A DNA stretch of 64,000 bases from an uncultured Corynebacterium sp. (GCF_946222835.1 NZ_CAMIHD010000004.1:103048-167047), one strand, 5' to 3'. Shown: positions 8,077-17,388, counted from the stretch's first letter. Notes: generated by a model not told the origin, from the sequence alone. A program made the numbers and translations.

Positions 8077-8265
8077 ATGCACGCACTTACTAAGTATTCC
8101 CAGCTCATCCGCAATGACGAGGGTATGAGCACCATCGAATATGCCATGGGCTCTCTAGCAGCCGCGGCGCTCGCCGGGGTTCTCTACATGGTCATCAACG
8201 GCGGCGGGGTGGTGGATGCCATCGAAGGCATCATTACTGACGCCCTATCGAATACCCCAAGCTAG
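8077..8265 (+). CDS. Flp-type pilin (DUF4244)
   Basis: A 62-residue prepilin. A short basic leader ends in NDEG before MSTIEYAMG, the expected prepilin-peptidase site after the glycine at residue 17, with the conserved Glu five residues into the mature protein. A hydrophobic helix follows (about 23-43). It would polymerise into the Flp pilus built by the TadABC proteins just upstream. A ribosome binding site, AAAGGA, lies about 10 nt before the start. No prepilin peptidase gene is present in the window, so the processing enzyme must be elsewhere. Confidence 0.88.
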   Translation: MHALTKYSQLIRNDEGMSTIEYAMGSLAAAALAGVLYMVINGGGVVDAIEGIITDALSNTPS

Positions 8266-8317
8266 CACCGCGACCTAATTATGGCCGGCGGGCCCATCCC
8301 GCCGGAAGAAAGGAGGA

Positions 8318-8635
8318 ATGATGCACTGGGTATTTGATGACGATGGTTCCGTGACCATCGAGGCCGCCTTGGCACTGAGCTCCCTGGTCGTGGTTGCGGC
8401 GGGAATCGTGGGTGCCATTGCCACGCTGGCATCCTATATCGCCGCGGTAGATATGGCGGGCGCGGCCGCGCGTTCGCACGCCATCGGCGTCGAATACCAT
8501 CCCGCGCGCGAGGATGCTCGGGTCAGCGTGGAGGAAAGCGGTGGGCTGGTGAGGGCGTCGGTAAGCGTGGATGCCCCCATCGGCACCATGCGCTCCGAGG
8601 CAGTCTTTCCCGCCGAAACGGGCGGAAATGAGTAA
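8318..8635 (+). CDS. TadE-like minor pseudopilin
   Basis: A 105-residue protein with the short leader DDDG followed by SVTIEAALALSSLVVVAAG, the TadE-type prepilin signal with Glu five residues into the mature part and a hydrophobic helix. The remainder is a small soluble domain. It corresponds to Rv3655c in the mycobacterial cluster. Strong GGAGG ribosome binding site a few bases before ATG at 8318. The next gene starts inside its last codons. It probably contributes to pilus initiation or the tip. Confidence 0.82.
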   Translation: MMHWVFDDDGSVTIEAALALSSLVVVAAGIVGAIATLASYIAAVDMAGAAARSHAIGVEYHPAREDARVSVEESGGLVRASVSVDAPIGTMRSEAVFPAETGGNE

Positions 8636-8954
8636 GCCGCAACGCCGGGGCGAGGAAGGCTATGCCACCATTGCCGCAGCCGGCATCATAGTTGCCATCG
8701 TGAGTCTATTGCTGCTTGTGGCGGCAGTGGGCTCGCGCGTGGCCGCGCGCCATGAGGCGCAAGTGGCGGCCGACCTCGCTGCGGTCGCTGGTGCCTGGGC
8801 CCTTGCCACGGGCGAGGACGCCTGCACCGCCGCGCGCGATACGGCCGCGCTAAACGACGCCACCTTAGAAATCTGCACCGAAGCCGGCCGCGACGTCATC
8901 GTCACCGCGGCAGTTCGCGGCCGATCTACCCAGGCCAAGGCCGGGCCGGTTTGA
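8628..8954 (+). CDS. TadE/TadF-like secreted pseudopilin, last gene of the Tad operon
   Basis: A 108-residue protein whose start at 8628 overlaps the TadE-like gene by 8 bp; the longer reading from 8571 lies in the previous gene. It begins with a basic RRGEEG motif, then YATIAAAGIIVAIVSLLLLVAAV, a prepilin-like hydrophobic segment, then a helical region with AAVAGAWALATGEDACTAAR containing two cysteines that could form a disulfide outside the membrane. It corresponds to the Rv3654c family (helicase/secretion-neighbourhood TadE-like). The protein product looks intact. Confidence 0.8.
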   Translation: MSKPQRRGEEGYATIAAAGIIVAIVSLLLLVAAVGSRVAARHEAQVAADLAAVAGAWALATGEDACTAARDTAALNDATLEICTEAGRDVIVTAAVRGRSTQAKAGPV

Positions 8955-8977
8955 GTCAGCCGAAGGAGGTAGCGCGG

Positions 8978-11341
8978 CTACTCCTGCGTCATGGTGACCA
9001 GTGCACCGAGGAGTTTGATTGCACCGCCTTTACTGAGCGGGTTATTTCCGTTTCCGCACTTGGGCGACTGCACGCACGAGGGGCAGCCGGATTCGCATGG
9101 ACACGAGCGCACCGCCTCGAAGGTGGCCTCGATCCATTCGGGGAAGCGGCGGAAGCCTTCTTCAGCAAAGCCGGCACCGCCGGGATGGCCGTCGTAGACA
9201 AAGACGGTAGGCAGCTGCGTATCGGGGTGAAGCGCGGTGGATACGCCGCCGATATCCCAGCGGTCGCAGGTGGCGATAAGCGGCAGTAAGCCGATGGCGG
9301 CGTGTTCGGCCGCGTGCAAGGTACCGGGGGTATCGGAAGCGGTCACGCCCATGGCGGAAAGCGCCAGCGGATCGATGGTATAGGCCACAGCCCGGGTGAC
9401 CAGGCGCTGTTCGGGGAGATCGAGGGGGATGTCATCGCCAATGGTGCCGTCGGCAAGCCGCACTTGGTAACCGGTAACGCGGTCAGTGACCTCTACCTCC
9501 ACGTCCGCCACCCACAGGCCCGGGGAATAATTGACCAGGTTATCGGCCTCGCGCAGGATGCGGATATCCGTGGTGGAGCGCGGGGTCGTGGAATAATCCG
9601 GGGCCTCGGGGCGGGCCAGCGCCAAGTAATCGCTGAGGATGAGCTCCTCAATGACGAAACTTTCGCCCTGGTGCAGGTACACCGCGCCGGGGTGGACCTG
9701 GCTGGTGGCGCGAGCGGCATCGATGGTGCCGAGCAGGCGGCCGTCGGAAGAATCCACGATCATCACTTCCTCGCCCGACCCACCGCGCAGGGAAACCGCG
9801 GTATGCGCTGTTTCGGGGGAAAGCTCCTCCGGTGAATGGGCAGGGATGGGTACGGCGAACCACCCGCGCTCGCGGCGTCGCAGCAGGCCAGATTCGGCCA
9901 GCTGGTGGACCACATCCTGTGCGTCCCAGGCAGCAATCGTGGCATCATCCAGCGGTTTCTCCACAGCGGCGCAATAAACGTGGCCGAAGAGGATATACGG
10001 ATTGGCCGGGTTGAATACGCTGGCCTCCACTGGCCGGCCGAGCAACGCCTCGGGGTGGTGCACTAAGTAGGTATCCATCGGCTCGTCGCGGGCGATGAGC
10101 ACCACGAGCGACCCTTGCCCCCGGCGGCCAGCACGCCCTGCCTGCTGCCAAAAACTCGCGACGGTCCCTGGGAAGCCGGCCGTAACCACGGCATCGAGCC
10201 CGCCGACGTCGATGCCTAGCTCCAAAGCGGAGGTGGTGGCGACGCCGAGCAAGGAGGCGTCGTCAAGCGCGCGCTCCAACTTGCGGCGGTCCTCGGCCAG
10301 GTAACCCGCGCGGTAGGCGGCGATGCGTTGGGCAAAATCGGGTCGGCCAAGGCTTCCGGAGAGCACCTCGGCCGCGCGCATCGCCACCACCTCGGCCGAA
10401 CGACGCGAACGCACAAAGGTCATGGTACGCGCGCCCTCAGCGATGAAAGAAGCCATCATCTCGGCCGCCTCGGTGGTGGCGGCGCGGCGCACCGGCGCCC
10501 CGTGCTCGCCCTCAGCGCCCTCGATGAAGCCCGGTTCCCACAGCGCTACCGTGCGCGCGCCAGTGGGGGCGGAGTCCTCTGTGATCGCGCGTGCCGGCCG
10601 GCCGCTAAGGCGCTGCGCGTGCCGGGCCGGGTCCTTCATGGTGGCCGAGGCGTAGATCACCGTCGGCCGCGAGCCATAGTGCTCACACAGACGCAGCAGG
10701 CGCCGCAGCACTAGTGCCACGTTCGCACCGAAAACACCCCGGTAGGAGTGGCATTCATCAATAACGATGAACTCTAGGTGTCGCAGCAGCCGCGCCCACC
10801 GCGCGTGTGCTGCCAGCAGGGACATATGCACCATATCCGGGTTGGAGAAAATGAACCGCGAATGATCGCGCACGCCCGCGCGGGATTTCTGCGGCGTATC
10901 GCCGTCATAGGGCGCGGGCACCACGCCCTTGAGCGCCGGAATCCCCCGGCACAGCTCAAGCACCGCCTGCAGTTGGTCCGAGCCCAGCGCCTTGGTGGGA
11001 GTGATATAGAGCGCACAGGCGGTCTGGTCCTGCGCCAACCGGCTCACAATGGGCAGCTGGTAGCCCAGCGATTTGCCCGAGGAGGTACCGGTAGAAATCA
11101 CCGTATCCTCGCCTTCCCACGCGGCCTGCGCCAGCTCCGCTTGGTGGCTATACAGCTTGGCGACGCCCCCATCCTCCAGCTTTTCGCGCAACTCCGGCAG
11201 CACCCATTCGGGCCACTGCGCATACTGCGCGCGCTGTGGCGGCAAGGTGGTGTGAAAGGTGAGAGTGGACTCATCGAGGCGGCGCTGGATGAATTCGAGG
11301 AGTTCTTTTCCCAGGGGATTATCCGTTTCCGGGTGAGCCAA
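8978..11341 (-). CDS. MrfA/YprA-type DEAD/DEAH helicase with cysteine-rich DUF1998 domain
   Basis: A 787-residue superfamily 2 helicase. Motif I is STGTSSGKS (about residues 83-91), motif II is DECH, motif III is SATM, and motif VI contains QQAGRAGRRGQG. The C terminus holds the four-cysteine cluster CPCESGCPSC...C typical of DUF1998, probably a metal site. This architecture is that of Bacillus MrfA, which acts in mitomycin-type DNA damage repair, and of mycobacterial Rv3649. The start is TTG at 11341, with GAGGGGGT as a good ribosome binding site 6 nt upstream; no better ATG exists. It converges on the Tad operon. Confidence 0.88.
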   Translation of the reverse strand: MAHPETDNPLGKELLEFIQRRLDESTLTFHTTLPPQRAQYAQWPEWVLPELREKLEDGGVAKLYSHQAELAQAAWEGEDTVISTGTSSGKSLGYQLPIVSRLAQDQTACALYITPTKALGSDQLQAVLELCRGIPALKGVVPAPYDGDTPQKSRAGVRDHSRFIFSNPDMVHMSLLAAHARWARLLRHLEFIVIDECHSYRGVFGANVALVLRRLLRLCEHYGSRPTVIYASATMKDPARHAQRLSGRPARAITEDSAPTGARTVALWEPGFIEGAEGEHGAPVRRAATTEAAEMMASFIAEGARTMTFVRSRRSAEVVAMRAAEVLSGSLGRPDFAQRIAAYRAGYLAEDRRKLERALDDASLLGVATTSALELGIDVGGLDAVVTAGFPGTVASFWQQAGRAGRRGQGSLVVLIARDEPMDTYLVHHPEALLGRPVEASVFNPANPYILFGHVYCAAVEKPLDDATIAAWDAQDVVHQLAESGLLRRRERGWFAVPIPAHSPEELSPETAHTAVSLRGGSGEEVMIVDSSDGRLLGTIDAARATSQVHPGAVYLHQGESFVIEELILSDYLALARPEAPDYSTTPRSTTDIRILREADNLVNYSPGLWVADVEVEVTDRVTGYQVRLADGTIGDDIPLDLPEQRLVTRAVAYTIDPLALSAMGVTASDTPGTLHAAEHAAIGLLPLIATCDRWDIGGVSTALHPDTQLPTVFVYDGHPGGAGFAEEGFRRFPEWIEATFEAVRSCPCESGCPSCVQSPKCGNGNNPLSKGGAIKLLGALVTMTQE

Positions 11342-11473
11342 TTTCTACCCCCTCGTGAGTTTGGTCTATCGCTTTGGCGTGGAACGTGTCACACTGATAT
11401 AAGGCCAATGATGTCTTGGTGCGGTGTTTACACTTTAAGGTACTGCTAAAGGACGCATTTACCGAAACCTCCC

Positions 11474-11496
11474 TTGGTGCGGAATCGCCGCACCAA
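11474..11496 (+). promoter_or_regulatory. hairpin in the cspA 5' leader
   Basis: TTGGTGCGG (11474-11482) and CCGCACCAA (11488-11496) form a perfect 9-bp stem with a 5-nt loop, 24 bp before the cspA start. The left arm also occurs as a direct repeat at 11416-11424 near the likely promoter. The hairpin may be a temperature-sensitive leader element; that is inference. Confidence 0.5.
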
Positions 11497-11520
11497 TAAG
11501 CAAGAAAAGGACTGCACACC

Positions 11521-11724
11521 ATGGCACAAGGAACCGTTAAGTGGTTTAACTCTGAAAAGGGCTACGGCTTCATCGAGCGAGCCGACGGCGCCGGCGATAT
11601 CTTCGTCCACTACTCCGAGATCCAGGGCAGCGGCTTCCGCACCCTAGAGGAAAATCAGCAGGTCACCTTCGAGGTTGGCTCCGGACCGAAGGGCGAGCAG
11701 GCCCAGTCCGTGTCCGTTATCTAG
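11521..11724 (+). CDS. cspA: cold shock protein CspA
   Basis: A 67-residue single cold-shock domain. RNP1 is KGYGFI (residues 14-19) and RNP2 is DIFVHY (about 27-32). It is an RNA/DNA chaperone of the cytosol. Ribosome binding site AAAAGGA precedes the ATG. The leader contains a stable hairpin. Position between the helicase and topA is the conserved actinobacterial one. Confidence 0.95.
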   Translation: MAQGTVKWFNSEKGYGFIERADGAGDIFVHYSEIQGSGFRTLEENQQVTFEVGSGPKGEQAQSVSVI

Positions 11725-11740
11725 GCTGCCTTCCTCCCCG

Positions 11741-12370
11741 CTACGGCGTTTCGGCGTAGCCGCGGCGGGTATCCCACCACTCGGTGAACTTATTCTGCAG
11801 TTTCTGCAGGCCGACGCCGATGACGACGGCGGCGATAATGCTGACTACCACCGCCAGCACCGGCGAATCGGAAAAGGCCATGCCACCGAGATAGCCGATG
11901 GCTAGCGCTTGGGCGGCCCAGAGGGCGACGCCGATGGTGTCGAAGAACAAGAAGACCAGCCAGGGAAACCGCATGGATCCCAGCAGGATAGTCATGAAGA
12001 GCCGGGCGGAGGGGATGAAGCGCGCGATAATGATGGCCGCACCACCGCCGCGGCGCATATTGCGCTTGACCCAGTTCAGCCCCTCGTAAGCCTTTGATCC
12101 CTTAGGCACGCGCTTGAGCAGGGGCATGAACCGTGTGCCTAATAGGAAGCAGAGATTATCTCCCATCATGGCGGCGATTAGCGCTACGAAAAACATGGTG
12201 GGCAGGTGCGGAAAGCCCTGCGAGCCGGACCAAGCGCCGGCCATATTGAGCGGGATTTCAGACGGCAGTACGGGGAAGAAGCAGTCACCAAAGATCAGTG
12301 CGCCTACCAACGGGTAGATCCACTCTGTGGACATGACGGTTTCGATCCACATAGTGATGGTGTCGACCAT
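11741..12370 (-). CDS. DedA-family membrane protein
   Basis: A 209-residue polytopic protein of the DedA/SNARE-associated (VTT) family, thought to move lipids such as undecaprenyl phosphate across the membrane. The signature includes FGDCFFPVLPSE near residue 27, GDNLCFLLG with its reentrant-helix context, and the arginine motif ARFIPSARLF near residue 118. About four hydrophobic segments are visible, the last near 165-190. The gene is alone on its strand and converges on cspA. Four DedA-type features make the family assignment firm. Confidence 0.88.
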   Translation of the reverse strand: MVDTITMWIETVMSTEWIYPLVGALIFGDCFFPVLPSEIPLNMAGAWSGSQGFPHLPTMFFVALIAAMMGDNLCFLLGTRFMPLLKRVPKGSKAYEGLNWVKRNMRRGGGAAIIIARFIPSARLFMTILLGSMRFPWLVFLFFDTIGVALWAAQALAIGYLGGMAFSDSPVLAVVVSIIAAVVIGVGLQKLQNKFTEWWDTRRGYAETP

Positions 12371-12618
12371 GAATCCTCCGCGGGCGTCGTCTTGGGTGTG
12401 CTATCGTGCCCCACAATGCTTTCACAGCTACTGGGCGTTCTAAGTAGGCCAGTATAGACCGGTTCCGTGGGGGTACATAGTGCCCCTGAAAACGGCCTTT
12501 TGGCACAACCGCGTATATGGTGCGAGAAAGAAAACGCAGATCATCTGTGTACGCTAGGGGCGATTGCTGAAAGCGTGCAAACCTTATTGTTCGCATCATC
12601 GAAAGGGATGAAGTCGAA
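12371..12618 (+). promoter_or_regulatory. DedA-topA divergent intergenic region with topA promoter
   Basis: 248 bp without a credible gene. TACGCT (12550-12555) is the best -10 for topA and would leave a leader of roughly 57 nt. The rest shows no clear repeat or operator. Confidence 0.4.
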
Positions 12619-15594
12619 GTGGCAGAAGCAGCCGGGCCGGGAAAGACCTTGGTGATCGTCGAGTCGGCGACGAAGGCGAAGAAGATCCAGCCTTACCTCG
12701 GAGATAAGTACATCGTGGAGGCCTCCGTGGGCCATATCCGCGATCTTCCCCGCGGCGCTGCGGATGTGCCGGCTAAGTATAAGAAGGAATCCTGGGCGCG
12801 CCTCGGCGTGAACCCGGAGGACGACTTCGCCCCGCTATATGTGGTGAGCCCCGATAAGAAGAAAAAGGTCGCGGACCTAAAATCCAAGCTGAAGCAGTGC
12901 GACCAGCTCTTCCTCGCAACAGACCCCGACCGCGAGGGTGAAGCCATCGCGTGGCACCTGCTCGAGGTTCTAAAGCCTAAGGTCCCGGTACGCCGCATGG
13001 TGTTCAATGAGATCACCAAGTCAGCCATCTTGGAAGCTGCGGATAATACGCGCGATCTGGATTACAACCTTATCGACGCCCAGGAAACCCGCCGCATCCT
13101 CGACCGTCTCTACGGCTATGAGGTCTCCCCGGTGCTGTGGAAGAAAGTCATGCCGCGGCTTTCTGCCGGTCGCGTGCAGTCGGTGGCCACCCGCGTCATC
13201 GTCGAGCGCGAGCGCGAGCGCATGGCGTTCATCCCGGCCGATTACTGGGACCTAGCCGCCACGCTAGATACCGGCGCTGCGGATGCGGATAACCCCGCTA
13301 CATTCGACGCCCGCCTTACCGCCGTCAATAGCAAGCGCGTGGCCCTCGGCCGCGACTTTGATGACCGCGGAAACGTGAAGAGCAAGGACGTCATCGTCAT
13401 CACCGAGCCGCAGGCCAAGGCGCTGGAAACCGCACTGAGCGGCGCGGAAATGCAGGTCGCTGGCGTCGAGCACAAGCCCTATACGCGCAAGCCTTATGCG
13501 CCGTTTATGACCTCTACGCTGCAGCAGGAGGCCGGCCGACGCCTGCATTTTACCTCTGAGCGCACCATGCGCATTGCGCAGCGACTGTACGAAAACGGCC
13601 ACATTACTTATATGCGTACCGATTCCACCTCGCTGTCCAAGCAGGGTCTATCAGCCGCGCGCAACTCCGCCACCAGCATCTATGGCGCAGAGTACGTTTC
13701 TGATTCCCCGCGCGTTTATGACCGCAAGGTGAAAAACTCCCAGGAAGCCCACGAGGCCATCCGCCCCGCCGGCGAGTCCTTCGCCACCCCGGGCCAGCTC
13801 TCCGGTCAATTGGATGCGGAGGAGTTTAAGCTCTATGACCTGATTTGGAAGCGCACCGTCGCCTCCCAGATGGCCGATGCCAAGGGAACCTCCATGAAGG
13901 TCACCGTGGCCGGCACGGCTACCACGGATAATGGCAGCTATGACGTGGAATTCTCCGCCACCGGCCGCACCATTACCTTCCCCGGCTTCCTGAAGGCCTA
14001 TGGCGCGGATGACGCCAAGGGTGACAAGAAGGGCGAGACCCGCCTGCCGCATCTGGAAGAAGGCCGCGCCCTTAGCGCCAAGGAAGTCTCCGCCGAGGGC
14101 CACTCCACCAACCCGCCGGCGCGCTATACCGAGGCCAGCCTGGTCAAGAAGATGGAGGATCTGGGTATCGGTCGTCCGTCCACCTACGCATCCATCATCA
14201 AGACCATCCAGGACCGCGGCTATGTGGTCTCGCGCGGCAATGCGCTGGTGCCATCGTGGGTTGCCTTCGCCGTCGTGGGCCTATTGGAGGAAAACTTCAC
14301 CGAGCTGGTGGACTATGACTTCACCTCTTCTATGGAGGATGAGCTGGACCAGATTGCTACCGGTATCGAGGACGGCACCGCCTGGCTCAACGGCTTTTAC
14401 TTCGGCAACGCCGAGGCCAATGAGCAAAAGGCGGACTCTATTGCCCGTCACGGTGGTTTGAAATCACTTATCGACGTCAACCTAGAAGCCATCGATGCTC
14501 GCAAGGTCAACTCCCTGCGCCTTTACACCGATACCGAGGGCCGCGATGTCTTCGTACGCGTGGGCCGCTATGGACCGTATATCGAGCGCGCCGTCGGCAC
14601 CAATGACGACGGCAGCATCGAGTACCAGCGCGCTAACCTCTCGGAAACCGTCACTCCGGACGGATTGAACGAGGAGCTGGCGGAAAAACTCTTTGCCACC
14701 CCACAGGGCGGCCGCGAACTGGGTGAAAACCCGGCAAATGGGCGCATGATTGTGGCTAAGGAGGGCCGCTTCGGCCCGTATGTCACCGAGGTTGTCCGCG
14801 ATGATGAGCGGGAGAAGGCCGAGGGTGAGGCCGAAGAGGTCGTCGCCAAGGAGCGGGCCGAGGAGGATAAGCAACGCGCCGAGGAGGGCAAGCGCGCCAA
14901 GAATTGGGAGACCAAGACGGCCGCAAAGCAGAAGGAAAAGCGCGTCAAGGAGTACATCGAGAATAAGCTGAAGCCGGGTACGGCCTCGCTGTTTAGCTCG
15001 ATGGAACCCTCTACGGTGACTCTCGAAGAAGCCCTCCAGCTGCTGTCCCTGCCGCGCGAGGTGGGCGAGGATGACGGCGTGATGATCACCGCCCAAAATG
15101 GCCGCTATGGCCCGTACCTGAAGAAGGGGACCGATTCGCGCTCCTTGGCCAAGGAAGAGCAGATCTTCACCATCACCTTGGACGAAGCCCGCCGCATCTA
15201 TGCCGAGCCGAAGCGCCGTGGTCGCGCCGCGGCCCAGCCGCCGATCAAGCAGCTGGGCGATAATGACGTCTCCGGCAAGCCGATGACCGTCAAGGACGGC
15301 CGCTTCGGTCCGTACGTCACCGACGGCACCACCAATGCCTCCCTGCGCCGCGGCGATGACCCGGAGCAGCTGACCGACGCCCGCGCGAACGAGCTCCTCT
15401 CCGAGCGCCGTGCCAAGGAAGCTTCCGGCGAGACCAAGAAGAAGTCCACCAAGAAGTCCTCTAGAAAGACGACCAAGAAGAAGGCGACTAAGAAGGCCAC
15501 CAAAAAGTCCACGAAGAAGGCCGGCAAGAAGGCAACCAAGAAGCCTTCGCCCGGCACGAAAAACGTGGTGAAGGCCGGCTCGCGCAAGAAATAA
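12619..15594 (+). CDS. topA: DNA topoisomerase I
   Basis: A 991-residue type IA topoisomerase that relaxes negative supercoils. The Toprim domain is at the N terminus (catalytic Glu15 in VIVESATKAKK, later DPDREGE), and the active-site tyrosine is Tyr331 in YMRTDS. Instead of zinc fingers, the C-terminal third carries repeated topo_C-type modules with GR(F/Y)GPY, seen near residues 652, 713, 830 and 895, as in other actinobacteria. The last 60 residues are a lysine-rich tail that in mycobacterial TopA helps processivity. GTG start at 12619. A proline/lysine-poor linker rich in Glu and Arg lies around residues 735-775. Confidence 0.95.
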   Translation: MAEAAGPGKTLVIVESATKAKKIQPYLGDKYIVEASVGHIRDLPRGAADVPAKYKKESWARLGVNPEDDFAPLYVVSPDKKKKVADLKSKLKQCDQLFLATDPDREGEAIAWHLLEVLKPKVPVRRMVFNEITKSAILEAADNTRDLDYNLIDAQETRRILDRLYGYEVSPVLWKKVMPRLSAGRVQSVATRVIVERERERMAFIPADYWDLAATLDTGAADADNPATFDARLTAVNSKRVALGRDFDDRGNVKSKDVIVITEPQAKALETALSGAEMQVAGVEHKPYTRKPYAPFMTSTLQQEAGRRLHFTSERTMRIAQRLYENGHITYMRTDSTSLSKQGLSAARNSATSIYGAEYVSDSPRVYDRKVKNSQEAHEAIRPAGESFATPGQLSGQLDAEEFKLYDLIWKRTVASQMADAKGTSMKVTVAGTATTDNGSYDVEFSATGRTITFPGFLKAYGADDAKGDKKGETRLPHLEEGRALSAKEVSAEGHSTNPPARYTEASLVKKMEDLGIGRPSTYASIIKTIQDRGYVVSRGNALVPSWVAFAVVGLLEENFTELVDYDFTSSMEDELDQIATGIEDGTAWLNGFYFGNAEANEQKADSIARHGGLKSLIDVNLEAIDARKVNSLRLYTDTEGRDVFVRVGRYGPYIERAVGTNDDGSIEYQRANLSETVTPDGLNEELAEKLFATPQGGRELGENPANGRMIVAKEGRFGPYVTEVVRDDEREKAEGEAEEVVAKERAEEDKQRAEEGKRAKNWETKTAAKQKEKRVKEYIENKLKPGTASLFSSMEPSTVTLEEALQLLSLPREVGEDDGVMITAQNGRYGPYLKKGTDSRSLAKEEQIFTITLDEARRIYAEPKRRGRAAAQPPIKQLGDNDVSGKPMTVKDGRFGPYVTDGTTNASLRRGDDPEQLTDARANELLSERRAKEASGETKKKSTKKSSRKTTKKKATKKATKKSTKKAGKKATKKPSPGTKNVVKAGSRKK

Positions 15595-15612
15595 CCGCGT
15601 AAGGTGGCGGGC

Positions 15613-16200
15613 ATGAACGATTTTCTTGCCCGCACCCACGAAGGCGCTGCGGCTCTGCGGCGCGCCGTATCCGATATCAGCGCACAGCCGCAGCTGCTCG
15701 CCTCGGTCTGCGAAGAGCCCGCCGTTGACACCGCAGTCTTGGCCGGAGTCCTTGCTCAGGTGGAAAAGACCCGCCGCCTGACACGCCCCTCTGTGCTGGG
15801 CGTGGCGGCCGTGGCTGCGAGCCACGCCGCCTATGCCTGGAGTTTGTATCGCCGCGGCGCGCGCAATGATGCCTTAGGTTGGGGCCTGCGCGCGGCCGCA
15901 TGGGGCGCGGGCGTTGCCAGTACCCGTAGCCAGCCGACGTCCGCCGCAGTGGCAGTGGGTGGCGCGGCCGTGCTGGCCACCTCGGCACTGGCGGGCGACC
16001 CAGCGCTGCGCACCGACGCCGGCAAGGGCATGAGCCACGGCGCCAACCTGCTCGTCGCGGCCGAGGGGCTAACGGCCTTGCGTGCGGCGCTGCAGCAGCG
16101 AAAGCGCAAGGTGCGGCTAGTGCGCGCGGCCGAAGCCGGCACCTTAATTCTCGGCCACCTGCTGCTGATTGACGGCCTTAGCCGCACCCGAGCGCGGTAG
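15613..16200 (+). CDS. hypothetical alanine-rich membrane-associated protein
   Basis: A 195-residue protein I do not recognise. Three moderately hydrophobic alanine-rich stretches (about residues 60-75, 95-135 and 170-190) suggest weak membrane helices. The N-terminal 50 residues are helical and polar. The start is taken at ATG 15613 with AAGGTGG upstream; GTG at 15604 is an alternative. It follows topA by 18 bp, so it is probably cotranscribed. Its last 57 bp overlap the convergent DUF418 gene. Confidence 0.55.
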   Translation: MNDFLARTHEGAAALRRAVSDISAQPQLLASVCEEPAVDTAVLAGVLAQVEKTRRLTRPSVLGVAAVAASHAAYAWSLYRRGARNDALGWGLRAAAWGAGVASTRSQPTSAAVAVGGAAVLATSALAGDPALRTDAGKGMSHGANLLVAAEGLTALRAALQQRKRKVRLVRAAEAGTLILGHLLLIDGLSRTRAR

Positions 16201-17388
16201 CTGCGGCTGCATCGTCGGGCCATAAGACAAGCGGCGATGCACGGCCTCGAAGGGACCGCGGCGGCCGCCGGCCTCCAGCACGCAGGCAAAAATGAGCGTG
16301 GCCAGCCATACCGCGAAGGCTAGCGCGGCCTGGCCGAAGGCTCCCAGCTCGTGACCAAAGTTCAGCATGAATGGGTGCACGAGGCAGAAAAAGAGGATGG
16401 ACTGGCCCACATAGCCGCTCATGGAGCGCTTGCCCAGCGCCGCGAAGGGCCACAGTACCGCGGGCAGCGGTGCACCGGCCGAGAGTCGCTCTTGTACTGG
16501 CTGCAGCACCAACGCGAGCCCGGCCAGGATGCCGGGGCCAGTGAAGACGCCGAGGAAGGAGTTGGCATTATTGGCCGCATTCGCCCAGCGCTGCTCGATG
16601 ACCCCAAGCGTGCTCAAAGACCACAGGGCGCCGATTACCACGGTAATGACCACCGCGATGGCAACCCAGCGGAGGAGGGTGGGGCGGTGAGAGGGGACGT
16701 CGGCAAGCACGCCTCGGCGCGCCCACACAAAACCCACCAGCATGACGGGCAAGTACATCAGCAAAATGATCGGCGTGGCCAAGGCCTGGCGGCCTAGGGT
16801 GACAAGCTGGCTGAGCAGCAAATCGGGGTAGGACTCGATGGTGCCGATGCCTTCCGTAGCCACCACGCCGAGGGGATCCATAGCGCCGGAAATGAAGGCC
16901 ACGATCCCGCCCAGCGCGCACAGTGCGAACAGAATATAGGCCACGCGCATAAGGGTAGAATCCCGCTTGCGCAGCAGGAATGCAATCACGATTCCGGCCG
17001 CGCCATAGAAGAACATGATGTCGCCCCAAAACAGCAGCGTCATGTGCACCGCACCCATCACTGCTAAGAAGGTATAGCGCTTGGCGATGACCCTGCGCGC
17101 CGCCTGCACCGGAAACCCACGCCGCCACAGACTCAACGCGATGAGCCCCACGCCAAAGCCCAGCAGCGTAGAAAACATGGGCAGGCCGCGGTTGTGGACA
17201 AAGAAGGCGCCGAAGACGACGGCGGCCTTGTCCCACGCGCTGCCGTCGATGATGCCGCCGAAATAACTTGCTGGCCGGTCGGTGGTGATAATCCACGCCG
17301 TGGTCATATTGGCCATGGCGATGCCTAATAGGGCCATGCCGCGTGCCACATCGGGCACGATCATGCGGGGCCGGGGAGCTGAACTCAC
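16144..17388 (-). CDS. DUF418-family polytopic membrane protein
   Basis: A 414-residue membrane protein with about ten hydrophobic segments. It begins RMIVPDVARGMALLGI, the N-terminal signature shared by DUF418/DUF1624 proteins (relatives of membrane acyltransferases), and ends with the DUF418-type block containing GKRSMSGYVGQS and a final membrane pair. Substrate is unknown. GTG start at 17388, preceded by GAGG. It lies 11 bp after the adenylate cyclase gene on the same strand, so the two are probably cotranscribed. Its 3' end overlaps the previous gene by 57 bp. Confidence 0.8.
   Translation of the reverse strand: MSSAPRPRMIVPDVARGMALLGIAMANMTTAWIITTDRPASYFGGIIDGSAWDKAAVVFGAFFVHNRGLPMFSTLLGFGVGLIALSLWRRGFPVQAARRVIAKRYTFLAVMGAVHMTLLFWGDIMFFYGAAGIVIAFLLRKRDSTLMRVAYILFALCALGGIVAFISGAMDPLGVVATEGIGTIESYPDLLLSQLVTLGRQALATPIILLMYLPVMLVGFVWARRGVLADVPSHRPTLLRWVAIAVVITVVIGALWSLSTLGVIEQRWANAANNANSFLGVFTGPGILAGLALVLQPVQERLSAGAPLPAVLWPFAALGKRSMSGYVGQSILFFCLVHPFMLNFGHELGAFGQAALAFAVWLATLIFACVLEAGGRRGPFEAVHRRLSYGPTMQPQLPRSGAAKAVNQQQVAEN

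Noticed and set aside
14482..15825. 447-codon ORF antisense to the topA C terminus
   Set aside because: Leucine/glycine-rich low-complexity translation of the opposite strand of the lysine-rich topA tail.
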